Source: Agelaius tricolor
Taxonomy: Eukaryota; Chordata; Aves; Passeriformes; Icteridae
NCBI GenBank assembly: GCA_023055355.1
Contig: JALJCS010000004.1
Coordinates: 14,228,001-14,292,000 of the forward strand
Direction: 5' to 3'
Length of the DNA stretch: 64,000 nucleotides
The translations under genes were made by a program, and so were the position numbers. This document shows, piece by piece, positions 1 through 12,145 of this stretch. The number at the start of each line of letters is the position of its first letter. The stretch's first letter is position 1. Under the pieces are notes generated by a model that was not told where the DNA came from, did not search any database, and saw only the letters and a program-made list of their open reading frames with translations.

Positions 1-2673
1 CTTTTCCAACATAAATGATTCCGAGATTCTGTGATTTTATGGTGCATTTTTCTTTACATTTCTCTTTGCCTGACTTAATTGTCTCCTAGTTTGGTAAGTT
101 TTATGTGTTGCTTTTTTGTCTTTCTCTCATTCTTGTCTGTGTTTCCATCCCCTTTTCCCTGCAATACTACCTGAAAGAGGGAGCACCCTTGTAAGAGACC
201 GAGCTGCAGTGCTGTGATTTCAATCCACAGCCTTTGATTATTGTAGGTATGCACTGTTTCTTGTCGTGGCATCGCCTAAAACAAAGTGTTTTCAAAGCCA
301 GACAGACTTTATGAATTTCTCCATGAGAATTTGATTAGCTTTCAGTTTTTGTCACCTTCTTCTGTCACAAAATAACACATCAAAAACAAGATAACACATC
401 AAAAACAGAAGAAACAAATAGCATTTTTCCTTGAGTGGCATACCCTTTTGTCCTTTTAGTGCTGAGGACTTAGGACCTGAGCAGAAGACAGAAGGTCAAT
501 GTTTAGTGGCCTTAAACATCCCCACCTGATGTTCCTGAAGGATCTTGCTCTATAGGAGATTTTTATATTACTGACAGCTAACTTCTGTCTCTGCTGCAGT
601 AATGAAGTCTCATATTAGTTTTATAAGGTCGTCCTTGGAGTCATTTTGACAGGCTCGTATAGCTGCAAGGACCACTGGGCGTTTTTTAAAATCTTGTTTA
701 TATCTTCATTTTTAGATCAGTATTCTGTGTAAGACTTTTGCTAGCACCCCCTTCTTTTTGCCATCAGTGGTTTAAGGTCAGGGGTAGACCTCAAACCACT
801 GTAGAATGGAGAGTGAAAAGTTACAAGTGTGAGTGAGATGGTGTTAGGACCCACCTCTGAAGGATGGTAACTGAGGTTCCTTTTAATAGATTCCTTGGGT
901 GAATTAGAATGAAACCACTCTGGATGACTGGTGTGTATAGATCAGCCAGGTTAATTTCAAAACAAATTAATTGCAGTGGAAAGGAGGTATATGGCTCTTC
1001 TGATTCTTTCCTAGAAAAGTATAAAAATCTTGTGAAGAAAATATGTAAGGAAAAGAAAGAGAAAAAGAGGAGGAAGGGATAAAAGAAAGGAAGTAGATAG
1101 TGAAGAGGAAAAAGACCACCTCTGATGGATCCAGTGATGATTCTTGATCATTGCAATTTTGATGTCCGAGGTAGGAGTGATGGTTGCAGTCCTCATTCAT
1201 TGAGGGTAGGGGCCTGCAAAACAAAGAGTGTACTGGGTTATATACTTTTAAATTGGCATGGGAACACCTAGATCCCTTCCCGGGGATGGGAATTTTTTGT
1301 GTCTGCAACAGTACAAGGCATGTGCAGTCTTCTTATGGAGAGTTCCTGGTCAGAGTTGAGGTGCTCTGTGGTTGTTTGTGGTCATAGCCCCCTGTAGGGA
1401 TATGGCCACTGTTTGACCCTGCTTCTTGTGACTGTGCATCTCTGTCTTATGGTGAAAGAGGGAAGCTGGCATGGAGAAAGCATTACTCTGCCTCCAGAGA
1501 ATCTGCTCCTTACTGGCCATTCCCCTTAGTTGGTTTGAACACAGCTTGTTTAAGACCTTATATTCCCAATTGTCCTAGATGCAGTCATCCATGGAGTTTG
1601 CTACACAAAGGTTAGGCTGCCACAGATGGTAGTTTATCTGAAGATAAGAATTTCTGATATTTTCTGAACCAGCTCTTCAGTGTTAGTTTCAGTTTTTGAA
1701 CCTGTCTTGCTTGAAATATTAGCTGAAAGTTTTGTATGTTCAGTGCCTTTTCTTAAGTAGAAAACAGATACAGTTCTAGGACAGTGAGGAAGTATCTTGA
1801 CAGAAATGGGGCAAGTTTGCATATAATCTGCAGTAAGGCTGGATGTGAGAGTGTAGTGCAGTAATAATGAAGGGAGAGCAAGCAGCGCATTAATGAACTG
1901 GTACTTTCAACTTAGTTTTGTACAGACCAGCCTCTGAGAAAGTCATCTAGGTTTGTCCTAAGGTTTTGACCACACTTTTCCCAATTTCTGCAGTTGACTG
2001 TTTTTTGAGTTTAGACATTATTCTTCTTCTACTATTGGCATTACTTTGAGGATCTATCTTCTGCCAGAAGCTACTTCTTTATGTATCTGGTAGGCAGTTG
2101 TGATACATCACCTCTTAATTTCCTCTTTGAAAAGTTAAGAGTTCCTAAGTCTCTACAGTACGATGTCTTTTAAAAACTTGAAGTAATTATTTTTTTCTCC
2201 TTAATCCTGTCCAGGATTTTAGCATCCATTTAGTTGTTTTATTACTAGAACCAAATTGAGTTCTGTGGTAACCATTTTCTTCACATCACAGAGGAAATAC
2301 CATCTGTTCCCCTGTTTAGAGAACCAGGGGATTATTAAACATCTTACTAGTCTCATTTCAGTGCATTAAAATATGGAATTCCTAGTGATCCTTTGAAATG
2401 AGAGGCCTTTAAACTAATATGACATGAAAGGAGACCACTTTAATATTAACTACTAATTCCACTTCTCTAGGTTCTTCTGCTATGAAATTCATTTTTATCT
2501 GTCATTATGCTCTTGTGCCTTTGCATTAATTGCATTGTTTGAAATAACTGCCTTATAGTGTCAGAAATGTGATGGTTGTAGCACTGATACTAAATTAAAA
2601 CTAGACTTCTGTCATTGTAGTTAGTGTCACATGATAGATAAGAGCAGGATGAACACTGTTTGCTTTTGTCTAG
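1..2673 (+). other. FUT10: FUT10 intron upstream of the catalytic exon (3' part)
   Basis: This stretch runs from the window edge to a strong splice acceptor. A pyrimidine-rich tract ends in TAG at 2671-2673, directly before FUT10 coding sequence that starts in phase 1. I looked for the N-terminal FUT10 exons (cytoplasmic tail, signal anchor, stem and the segment ending in a glycine just before the Thr-Asp-Phe that opens the next exon) and found none, so they must lie before position 1. The sequence is AT-rich with short purine tracts (about 1020-1110) and no repeat I could name. The ATG at 2631 that opens in frame with the exon is intronic and is not the start of the protein. Confidence 0.75.
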
Positions 2674-3509
2674 GTACTGACTTCAGTATAGACAGTTTAC
2701 CTCTCCCTCGTAAAGACTATCATGACTGGGCCCTTTTCCATGAAGAGTCACCGAAAAACAACTACAAACTCTTCCATGAAGCAACCATCACCTTATTCAA
2801 CCACACTGCAACATTTAGCCGCAACTCTCACCTGCCGCTGACCACTCAGTATCTTGAGGGTGTAGAAGTCTTGAAGTCATTGAGGTTCATGATCCCCCTG
2901 CAGATGAAAAACAGCTTGAGGAAAAGGCTTGCACCGCTTGTGTACGTGCAGTCTGACTGCAACCCCCCATCTGACCGGGACAGCTATGTGCGTGAGCTGA
3001 TGTGCCACATTGAAGTAGACTCTTATGGAGAATGTTTGCATAATAGAGACCTTCCTCAGCATCTCAGAAATCCAGCTGCTATGGATGATGGAAACTTTTT
3101 AAAAATACTGGCACAGTACAAGTTCATTCTTGCTTTTGAAAATGCTATCTGTGAAGATTACATCACTGAAAAACTCTGGCGGCCACTGAAGTTGGGAGTA
3201 GTGCCAGTGTACTTTGGGTCTCCCAGCATTGTAGACTGGCTTCCTAGTAACAAGAGTGCAATCCTGGTATCCAGTTTTTCACACCCTCGAGATCTGGCCC
3301 ACTATATCAAAACACTGGATACAAATGATGAAGAATATGAGTCCTACCTACAATGGAAACTGAAAGGGGACATTTCCAACCCAAGACTGCTTAGAACAAT
3401 GAAGGAACGCAAGTGGGGAGTGCAGGATATCACCCAGGACAATTACATTGACACCTTTGAGTGCATGGTTTGTAACAGAGTGTGGGAAAACATCAGACGG
3501 AAAGAAAAG
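2674..3509 (+). CDS. FUT10: FUT10 catalytic exon (alpha-1,3-fucosyltransferase 10)
   Basis: This exon codes for about 278 residues of FUT10, a GT10-family GDP-fucose-dependent fucosyltransferase of the ER/Golgi. The family member was first described as acting on N-glycan core GlcNAc and more recently as protein O-fucosyltransferase 3, acting on EMI domains. The exon opens after a TAG acceptor (2671-2673) in phase 1 and ends with Arg-Lys-Glu-Lys at a canonical GTATGT donor (3510). Recognisable blocks are TDFSIDSLPLPR at the start, the acceptor-side segment LVYVQSDC (about 2938-2961), and the GT10 donor-binding motif from FILAFENAICEDYITEKLW through VVPVYFGSP (about 3123-3225). FECMVC lies near 3460. 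Potential N-glycosylation sequons are NHT and NKS. There is no frameshift or stop. The sequence distinguishes it from FUT11, which diverges strongly in these blocks. The N-terminus lies outside the window. Confidence 0.96.
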
Positions 3510-4774
3510 GTATGTGTGAATTTGTGTTTGTGTCCCAGAGAGGCTTTAAAATGGCATCAGGGACAAACCTAGGTTTGTCCCAGGAAGTTTGGTTACCAGA
3601 TTTCCAGCTAGCTGACCGCCACGGTATTCAAGTGCCATTGGGTTGTACATCCTCATGTAAACAGGTGTTGAGAATGTGTGTTCCTCACAGTGCTGCAGTG
3701 CAGTGTGTGAGCGCATGACATTGACCACTGAACTGGTGATCATTTTCAGCTACAGGCTTAGCTGTTCAGGGAGAAGATTTTTTTTCATGTTGCAGAAAGC
3801 AGCCTAACATGTTGACCTTCTTCAGATGATCTGGAACATTTGGAAAGAGGTTGCCCAGAAAGATTGTGGGATCTCTATCCTTGGAGGTGTTTTAAGACTA
3901 AACTCAATTTTGCCCTAGGCAATTTTATATGATTACACCTGTTTAGAAGAGGGAACTGAACTAGAGATCCGTGTCTTCTGATCTGTCTTAAGCACTCTAT
4001 CACTGTCAATTTCTATATATTTGTGGGTACATTCACATGCCATTGTCAGTGAGCACATTTGGTGACCAAACACTGAAACAGTTTTTAAGCCAGGTTGTGT
4101 GTTTGTGGGAAGCTGTACTTTAGCTGATGACCATCTGAGCAATACATTAAATGGTCAGCCAGTAGAGGGGAGATGGAGAAAACTTTTGAAGTTATTAAGG
4201 TGAGCTGAAATGATGAGAGTTACAAACTGGCAAGCATTACACTTAACCAGACTTTTCTGTTTAAGTCCGGTGCAAATCTGGACATATGTTCTCTCTTTGA
4301 GTTAGGAATGCAGCCATGGAAAGGTAGAGAATAGATAGATACAGATATTCCTTCCCTGTGCTTTTGAGGCTCTCTGGTCAGTAAAATAATGAAGACCAGT
4401 TTACTCTACTGGCCAGATTCATGGATTTTTTTTTTTCCCTTAGAAAAAGAATCTCAGTAAGTGTGTGCATATTTAAGATGAAACCAGACTATAATGATGA
4501 AAATGTAACTCCTTGTCTTGTAATTTAATTTTGTGTGGGCTGGTGCTGCTCATTTGCAGCCAAACCTTATCTGAGACTCAGATGCATGACTTGTCAGCAT
4601 GACTGATCTTGTCCCAGTCACTTAGGGATAGCCTTCCATAGGGACATGGGTAGAGCCTGCAGCAGGAAGAAGAGTGTAACTGACCTGATTTGACAGTTTA
4701 CTAATGGCATAGCACTTTTCTTCTCTGTTTGCCTGGGTCCCTGAATAACCCCTTTTATTTGTCTTCATTGCCAG
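3510..4774 (+). other. FUT10: FUT10 last intron
   Basis: The intron runs from the GTATGT donor at 3510 to the acceptor CAG at 4772-4774 and joins two phase-0 exon ends. If it is retained, the frame continues for 21 codons to a TAG at 3570-3572, giving a truncated protein without the conserved C-terminus. It holds a short old CR1 3' fragment near 3835-3925 and a T-run at about 4427-4439. I see no further exon in it. Confidence 0.85.
3835..3930 (+). mobile_element. CR1 LINE 3' fragment (old, short)
   Basis: The stretch reads like the CR1 3' UTR segment that runs from 'gaggttgcccag' through 'atccttggaggtgtt'. It then decays into the 'ctaggcaa' portion. It is diverged and truncated at both ends. 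It lies inside the last FUT10 intron in the same orientation as the gene. The call rests on remembered CR1 consensus wording, not an alignment. Confidence 0.5.
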
Positions 4775-4999
4775 GGATGGCTGCCCCAGAGGTGGGAGGC
4801 TCAGGTTAATCATCTGAGCTGCCCCAAACCAGAGGCATTCTGGTTCTCATCGTCAGACCCTGGCTGGATTTCTCTCCAAAAGATGTGGATACCAAGCTTC
4901 GAGCAATCCAAGAAAGAAGCCTGGGCACTGAGGCACCTGGTGGAAAGGAACAAGAATTTTACAGCTGAAGAATTTTGGATGCTTGTATTCAAAGAATAA
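4775..4999 (+). CDS. FUT10: FUT10 terminal coding exon
   Basis: The exon follows a clean acceptor (TTGCCAG, ending 4774) in phase 0 and reads 74 codons to a TAA at 4997-4999. It starts GWLPQRWEA and continues through LSCPKPE, MWIPSFEQSKKEA and RHLVERNKNFTAEEFWMLVF, which parallels the C-terminus of vertebrate FUT10 throughout. It contains one sequon (NFT). Joined to the previous exon it gives about 352 residues. With about 125 residues expected from upstream exons, the total approaches the roughly 480 residues usual for FUT10, so the C-terminus is complete. The opposite strand is open here by chance and should not be read as a gene. Confidence 0.95.
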   Translation, partial: GWLPQRWEAQVNHLSCPKPEAFWFSSSDPGWISLQKMWIPSFEQSKKEAWALRHLVERNKNFTAEEFWMLVFKE

Positions 5000-5000
5000 A
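4995..5000 (+). promoter_or_regulatory. FUT10: AATAAA overlapping the FUT10 stop codon
   Basis: The bases around the stop codon form a perfect AATAAA hexamer, so a poly(A) signal overlaps the last codon and the TAA. If used it would leave almost no 3' UTR. A second AATAAA at 5949-5954 would give a 3' UTR of about 0.97 kb and seems the more ordinary choice. Neither can be confirmed without transcript data. Confidence 0.4.
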
Positions 5001-5975
5001 CACAATGGACCTGTAAAACGAGTGAGCACCTCAGAGGAGTTCTGTGGAATTTTCTTTTGCAGGTGACCTTATCATTTAGGATTAGTAGCCATGGGAAGTA
5101 GATCTGTGAGACTGAATTTAGTATGTTCAGTGCTCAAGGGGCACTGAGAAATGCTAAACAGTCAAATAATTCTGCCAGGTAATATATGCACATATATATG
5201 CATATATTTATATTTAGAATGATTTATATTAATTGTCATTTGTTCAACTGTTCGGGCATTAAGGTTGTCAGGATTCTCAAAGCCCAGATTTAAGCACACA
5301 GCTAATTACCCCGAAGCAGATGGCTCTCCCTTCATCTTTAGATACATACCTGCTTAGTCTCAAAACCCCTTTTTCCCCAGTCCAGGACCCTCTTTTGCTG
5401 TATTGATAATCACAAGGTGCAGAGCAGCTGACACCATTGCAGAGGTACAGCTTCTGTGCTGCTTTGGAGGTGGACTAAAAACTTGGGACTGTGTCCCTGG
5501 CTAGCTGTTTATTATCAAATTTCCTGGCATCAGCAGATTTAAGCAGCGACTTGGCAGGCTTTGTGTCCTGACACTGAGTGCCAATATAACGTACATTAGT
5601 GGTTGGCACGAGGAAGCACCATCTGTTAGTGTCCGGGGACAGATTGAATGAAAACGTGCTGGCTCAGATTTACCCACCATCTTTTGCTAAAAATAAGCAG
5701 AGCACATGAGTATCTCTACTCCCCAGAAATAGGGTTGGCTTAGATCTGATTTATCTTCTTGCCTTTCTGATGATGTATTTGTATTCTGATGGTAGTATTT
5801 GTATCGTGTATAAACAGGAAATTATACAATTAAAAGGGCAGGGATAATACAGAGTCCATTGGTGCTGAAGTCTTCAGTAGGTCCAAGGAGAAAAAGGCAG
5901 CCTTCCTGTTTTAATACACAAAATCTCAAATTTCTTAATCTGATGAAGAATAAAATTTGGTGATCTTAATCATCA
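5000..5975 (+). other. FUT10: probable FUT10 3' UTR
   Basis: This is AT-rich DNA directly after the FUT10 stop, ending about 20 bases past an AATAAA at 5949-5954. It contains an AU-rich stretch (about 5180-5230). No repeat or open frame is recognisable. The extent is inferred from the hexamer only. Confidence 0.4.
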
Positions 5976-8079
5976 CTTGCCAAAAGACACACCTTTGCCT
6001 AGTATTTAGACTGTTGCAATTTTCTTTGCAAGTTCTTTCAACTTCAGTCTGTTTCTTCAGTCAATTTTCAGAGGATCTGAAAAATGGCAGTAACTGTGTG
6101 AAGCCATTCAGATGAATGACACTCATTTGTACACATGCTCACATATGATGATGCAGGCAAATGGAATTACTAATCCAGGATTCTTTACATTGCTGGAAAG
6201 GCAGATTTTCACCTGTGTGAAATTTCCATGGAATTGTTCATTGCACCAGGCTATTTTAAAATTTCTGTCAAACACACTTCTGTTTTATGAAGGGGTAGCC
6301 AAATAGTGGCAATGGAGAAGGGTGTGAATAGCATTTACACCAAGAAATTGAGCTGTGAAATTTACTTACCTTGGAAAAGTTTCCTCACTAGAAATTTCCT
6401 CAACAAATAGCTGGTGAATTTTTAATTACTTTTAAATCTGTTAAAGGAAACATGAGTTTTGTGGCCATGAACAATAGAGTATTTGTCATTAGTATCAGGT
6501 ATTGTTTCTATGAGAATGTATTTAGTTTTGATGAAGCAAAATATTCCTACTGAAATTTTTCACCACTAGTGTTTTCCTAGTGTGACACACAGCATCTGTT
6601 GGACATCTTAAACAATTTCCCCAGTGGTCTGCAGTGCAAATGATGACTAGGCTCCACAAATTAAGTTCTTCAAGAAAGTGACATTAACTAAAGTGACTTA
6701 CAGGGTTCCCTAGATCAGGGCTGAAAACTGGACATAAACACCAAAACATTTGCAAAGGGAGCTGCTGAATGCCTATCTGTTGCCATGAATGTCTGTTGTC
6801 TGTTTCACCTCCCAGGATGATAAAGAAACATGAAAGACTGCTTTTTGTTGTTACTGTTTTTTTGGTTGCTTTGTTTTGTTTTGCTTTGTTTTGTTTTGTT
6901 GTCTCCTTGGCCAAAACTCTCAAGCCATGTTGTTTAAAGACCTCAGGAACTACACGACTGGATTTCTTTCTGTGTTTTCTTGGTGGAATCTGTCAGATTC
7001 TGACCATCTTGAGCAGTCTGGATAATATAGATATTACCCAAAGATATAAGACATATTTATCTCAATTTTTAGTGTTTTGTTATCCTTCATTTTAATTTGG
7101 TGGAGTGTGAGGGAAAGAAGGATTGCGACCCACATTCTGATTGTTCAAGTGGTCAGCAGTCTGTGTTTCAGAAGAGGTAGCATGTTCACCCACTGCTGTA
7201 CACAGTAGAAAGATGAGAGTCTCCAGAGCAGTTGTCTAGAGGTGTACTGTGGTTTAATTGTTAGTCCTCTCACAGTGCATTCTTTTTACAGGGTAAACTC
7301 TTGGGTCCCACAAGCTAGTTCAGAGCAATCTCCATTTGGCCTCTTCATTTTTTAATTACCTTCTAGAATCTTTTTTCTTGTGCTGGATGGAGGGTTTGTG
7401 AACATTACTCTAGGAGATTTATGGCAAGAATTTGTACAAAATTATCAAGTGTAAGAAAGACTGACCATCATGAATTCTAGATTGATCTCTTCTCTCCCAC
7501 TACTGCGCTGAGGAGGAAAAGCAGAATTTTTTATTTAGCAGATTTGCTAGCTTTCCTGCCATGTACAGGTTTGTAATTCTAGCCAACAGAGGGATGCAGT
7601 TTGTTTCACAGACACAGATGGTACAGTTTCTTTCTTTTTTTTGTTTCTTTTTGCCCTAGAAAGACAATAGCAGAATAGTTGAGAAAAACTCTGTACTTCT
7701 AAAAATGAGAGCTGATTCTGTATGAACATCTGATTCTGTATGAAGTGCATGCTTCCCAGCCTCTTATATGGTGGTAACAAGATGTCCTGATTTCCTCTGG
7801 TGTGGCATATTGACATGACAAGGACAGTTCCTTATGGGTTTGCATTTATTCCACTGAACCCACACCTGTCAGCTACCCCTGGAGTCATAAATATTTGTGG
7901 CCTCTGAGCTCACAGTGACCTTTGCATTTGAAGTACAAAACTTCAAGACCCCTTCAGAAGATGCCTGCATTCAAGTTGGACGTGTCTCAGAAATCTGCAG
8001 CATCTCCCTGGTGAGACTGGGAAAGTCTGGGGAAGTGCAGTGGTATCTGGAATCAGGCTGCAGGGAAACAGCTAAGGCA
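5976..8079. other. intergenic DNA, no gene seen
   Basis: I see no gene here. There is a (GTTTT)-like simple repeat at about 6857-6901. A near-perfect duplicated phrase, 'tgattctgtatgaa', lies at about 7710-7743. The small open frames look random. Confidence 0.5.
6857..6901. repeat. (GTTTT)n simple repeat
   Basis: Reiterated TTTTG units with one TTTGC interruption produce a low-complexity reading of alternating Phe, Cys and Val on one strand and Lys/Gln on the other. This explains the overlapping open frames on both strands. Confidence 0.8.
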
Positions 8080-8520
8080 AGTGTGAGAAGGAACTGGGAG
8101 AAGCCTCATCTGGGCCCTCCCCTGTCATACGTTTTGAGGTCCCAAGTCCCTGTCTGGGCTGTGTTGTGCCATGCCTGTACCTGTTCCCAGTCCTTCTGTC
8201 TCAGTCTTCGTCTGTTTCATTCCCACAGACCTGCTGGGCGATTGCTGGGCTGTCACTGACCCTGCCCTCCACTGTTGCAGTGTGATGCCATTTCCCGTTT
8301 CACCTATCCCAACCCCCCAGGTGTGCCAACCTCTGCTTTCCTCTCCCCCTGTCCCTGGGCTTAAAAGGAGACGGGACCATGCGGTTGGGATTCTGTTGGG
8401 AGCTGTTACAAGATTCAGAGGTCTGTCATCCTGGATTAAAACTCTGGATTAAAACTCTATGATAGAATCCTCTCCTGTTTCTCTTCACCATTGCCTGAAC
8501 CTTCTCCACCAGAGGTAAAC
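8080..8520 (+). mobile_element. possible degenerate LTR
   Basis: This is a GC-richer block in an AT-rich setting. It has a TATA-like 'cttaaaagg' (about 8360), then a CCTGGATTAAAACT stretch repeated in tandem (about 8431-8457) that supplies ATTAAA poly(A) signals. That order (U3, TATA, R with ATTAAA, U5) is what avian retroviral LTRs show. I could not define TG...CA ends or a target duplication, so the limits are approximate and the call is weak. Confidence 0.3.
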
Positions 8521-11500
8521 TGAGTTCCTACTTTGCCTGGATTTGTTCTGAGTGCCCAGCTGCAGCATCCAGCCAGCCAAGGTATCTCTGAGGTGAAACA
8601 CCACAGCTGCCGCCTTTGGCCCAGCAGCAAGGGTCAGACGGGGCCAGGCACGTCCCACCTGGAAATATTGGGATTTATATTTCATACTCCACCACACCCC
8701 TGTCTTGTGTGTCTTCTTGCCTGTGGTGCATCCCCATGCAGATACTGCCCTTTTTGCTCCACTCCCAGTGGATTTTTTGTACCCCAGCACAGGGCCTTAC
8801 CAGAAGCTACAGCTAGTGGGGAATGTCACTTGGAACACTTGGCCCTGCCACAGTGAAGCTTCCTCCAATTTCCTAAGACTTGCTCCACCTCTTGCTGAGG
8901 TGGTCTGCAGCAGATGCCCCCATGCTACCCTTTGTGTTTGGCAACCCCCTGGCCATTATCCATGAGCCCTGAACAGTGCCCTGTCTCGTGGCAGAGTGCT
9001 GTGCAGCTGGGTTGCTCATTGCCTAAAGTGCTCTGCCTCCTCCATGCCCTCCGGCAGCACTCCAGTGATGGGGCCCTCTTGCCACATAGCTTTGATCCCA
9101 AGTATGCACAGAATTGAGGTTTAAAATTTCTTTCCTCCTCTGAACTCTGATCACTTGACCTGCTTTTCCCATATTGATTCAAATTTGCATATTTCTTAGC
9201 TTTTCAAAAATCTCCTTAACATTGACGCTAACCAACACTTTGGAAGGGCCTAGTGGAGTGGGGGTGTAAACACAGCAGATCATATGAGATTGGTGTGCTT
9301 GGAATACGTTAAAGGCACAATGGAGTATTTGCCCTAGAAAATGAACAGCAAGCTGAAGACTGAAGTAGTAATTAAAAAACATGAGGAGGACTTTAACTGT
9401 GTTCATTTCAGTGCAAGACAAACCTTGATCCTATGCTGTGGGCGCACAACTGTGCATTGTGTTTTTCAGAGGTCAAATCCCAGCTTTCCTCCCTCATGCA
9501 GCATTTACGGAGAAACAAAGCCGAATGCTTGCGTGTGGCACACATTAAAGAAAAGCAAAGATCTCGATGCTGGTAGTGCACATTTGCAGAGCACGTGATG
9601 CTCTGTTTTGTCAGCAGCATGGCGTCAGCCTGACATGAAATACAATGAGGGTGGCTTTGTGCTTCTGTAGAAAAGTGTGTCGCTGCTGTGTATGCATGAG
9701 GTGACAGTGGGGAGGTCTCATATGACTGACACTACAGTGCTGTGCTGCACAACTCTGTGGGGACTGTTCACAAACCAGGCCAGGATTAAAGCCAGGCTCT
9801 GTAATTAATGCAAAAAGAGAGCTTGTGAACTACCCTTCTCAGGTGCACTTCCTGCAGAGCACAAGGCATGGAAGGCTAGGTAGGGTGGGGTGGTATGAAC
9901 ATATGCTGCTGTGTCCTGCTGCCTGACATTCCCCTTAAGTGTTTTTAAACCACAAGTATTGAAGCCTCATGTGCAGACTTTGTTTTTAGTTAGTTTTCTA
10001 AATGCAGGGTTATTTAATCAATTATTAAAAACCTGCAGCCTTTTGCTGATCTCTTTACTCTCTGGCCTTGGAAGATAGGGTGTAGAGACATTATTTTGTA
10101 TCTGATCAATCAAATGTCTTGAAATCAATCTTGTTTAATGGATGCACATATATTCTGCAGGAAAAGAACTGACCTGAAGATTGCTTAAGGTTGCAAGACA
10201 AAGTGGAAAGAAAAACATTTGTGTTACTGGTCTTCTTAAACCTAGGATTTTTCTTCTGAAACATTAAGTTTGGGCATTGTTAGGTCCATGGAACCCAGTT
10301 CATTTTGCCTTCCCAATTCCATACCAAAACTAAACAGACACCAAGTTAACCTATTATATTTTCCTTCAACTTCATTTGCTCTCCATCCCAAACCTGGAGT
10401 GAAGTGGAAGTCTGGGAAAAGTGCTATCAAAAGAGACTTAGCCAGAAGTTTCATCCTTCGGCTCAGGTGCAGGGCAAGAGTCTGGGAAGAGGCTGCACAT
10501 TGCTTTCTGATAGTTTGCAACAGAGAATAACCTTTCTGGGATGTGGGTCTTCTGGGTATGCAGAATTGTGGTTGCATGGCTACCTGGCCTGGAAGAAGTG
10601 AGTGGGCAGTGGGCTGAGAGGACTGAAGCATGTTGCAGTCAGCATGTTTGGGGAAGCCTAAGGAAAGCCTTTCCTGTTTGATGGTTTTTGTTGCAAGCTG
10701 CAGGACGGCTCGGGAGCTTTGTCATTCTCCTTTTCAATGCTGTATGTTGTCAGCAGAGAAGCCATCTCCTTCTGGCCCACTAGCATGTGTCTGCTGGATG
10801 GTGGGATGTCCTCAGGCTTCCAGTGGATACTGGCTGTGGGTGTGCTTGGAGCAAGGCTGGATTTGCAGCAGCTTGAGATGCAGCAGCTGGAGAGACATTG
10901 CATCAGTTATTACTGGTTCAGAGTCATGAGGTTTGGAAGGTAATTGTATGGTGTTTATGGTGTTTCCCTTTTGTTGGCAACCTTTCTAAATATTTTGCTG
11001 TGCTGAATGCATATTTAGGCATTCTGGGTATTTATTTTGCCTGGGTAGGCCTCAAAAGATTTTTTTTTTAATATGGATGAGCCTGGACTCAGTATGAGTC
11101 CAGTAAGGTGTGTTGAGAAAGACACTGTGCAAACAGTATGGAAAAACTGTGATGGAACCAAAAGTTCTGGCAGTCACAGGCTTGCTATAGATTTGTTATC
11201 CCCAGAATCATGTATGCCTTTAGTAACTACACCACAAAACTCACACTGCGTAAATTAAACTTTTTGTGGAGTGTAAATTATTAATGTACTAAAATGTGCT
11301 GCTAACAGTTGTTTGCATTTGAAGCTATTAGTCCCTGTTCCTGACATATACATTTGGTTATTTACCATTTTCCCAGAGTCAGCAAAAATACATCCTTTCT
11401 CTCCATGCCATGTGTTTTGTACAAAGACCGCAGAAACCCAAGATGATTAATTCTGGGGGTAAGAGCAGTACAGACAAAATCCCAGTGATAATGGAATTAG

Positions 11501-11736
11501 ATTTAGACTCTTGGACCTTTCATTGCCCCAAAACACTTAATCTTAGAATTAAATAAAATTTTTTCTTCTGTCTGAGAGGTCAGAATTGGACTGTCTGGTC
11601 TGATGACTAAAATCAAAGTCCACAGTCAAAATGTGGCCAGGAATTCAGGCAGTAGGCAACAGCCACAGGGACATCTTTACTGTCAGTGTTGGTTTTGAGT
11701 GACTCACAGGGTAGTGTGACAGAGGGACTGCACTTT
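8521..11736. other. intergenic DNA, no gene seen
   Basis: There is no recognisable coding exon or repeat family. Several 60-130-codon open frames on both strands (for example around 8485-8860 and 10242-10630) overlap one another and have no domain or composition signature. I treat them as chance frames in a locally GC-rich stretch. Confidence 0.5.
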
Positions 11737-12145
11737 TACACAATCACAGAACCAGTAAGTTCCAACCAATAAGTTGAGAAAGATCTCTGAGTTCATAAAG
11801 TCTAACATATGACTGAACACCACCCTGTCAACCACACCATGGCACCATGTGCTGTGTCCAGTCTTTCCTTAAACACCTTCAGGGACAATGACTCCACCAC
11901 CTCCTTGGGCAGCCCATTCCAATTTCTATTCACCCTTCCTGTGAAAAAATTCCTCCTAATCTCCAACCTGAACCTCTTCTGGTGCAGTTTGAGGCTGTGT
12001 CTTCAAACCTTAGTTTTGTTGAGCAGCCCTGCTGGGGGCCAAAGAAAAGTGAGTCTCTGCCTCCTTGCTGTGGAGCATTTTAATTGATAGCCCCTGCTCC
12101 TGGCCCCTCCTCAGCCTCCTGCAGAAGACCAATGTGTCCAACAGG
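11737..12145 (-). mobile_element. CR1 LINE, 5'-truncated 3' end
   Basis: Read on the minus strand, this is the CR1 3' region. The + strand shows 'aatcacagaacc' followed by 'gttcataaagtctaac', 'ggcagcccattccaat' and 'aaaaattcctcctaat', all hallmarks of the bird CR1 3' UTR and ORF2 tail. The 92-codon open frame on the + strand is antisense to it and is not a gene. Confidence 0.88.

Noticed and set aside
2631..2673. ATG-initiated extension of the FUT10 open frame
   Set aside because: These 14 codons lie before a clear splice acceptor (TAG, 2671-2673) and do not match the FUT10 N-terminus, so the ATG is intronic.
4810..4992. 60-codon minus-strand frame opposite the FUT10 last exon
   Set aside because: It is a shadow of the coding exon. 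The plus strand matches the FUT10 C-terminus.
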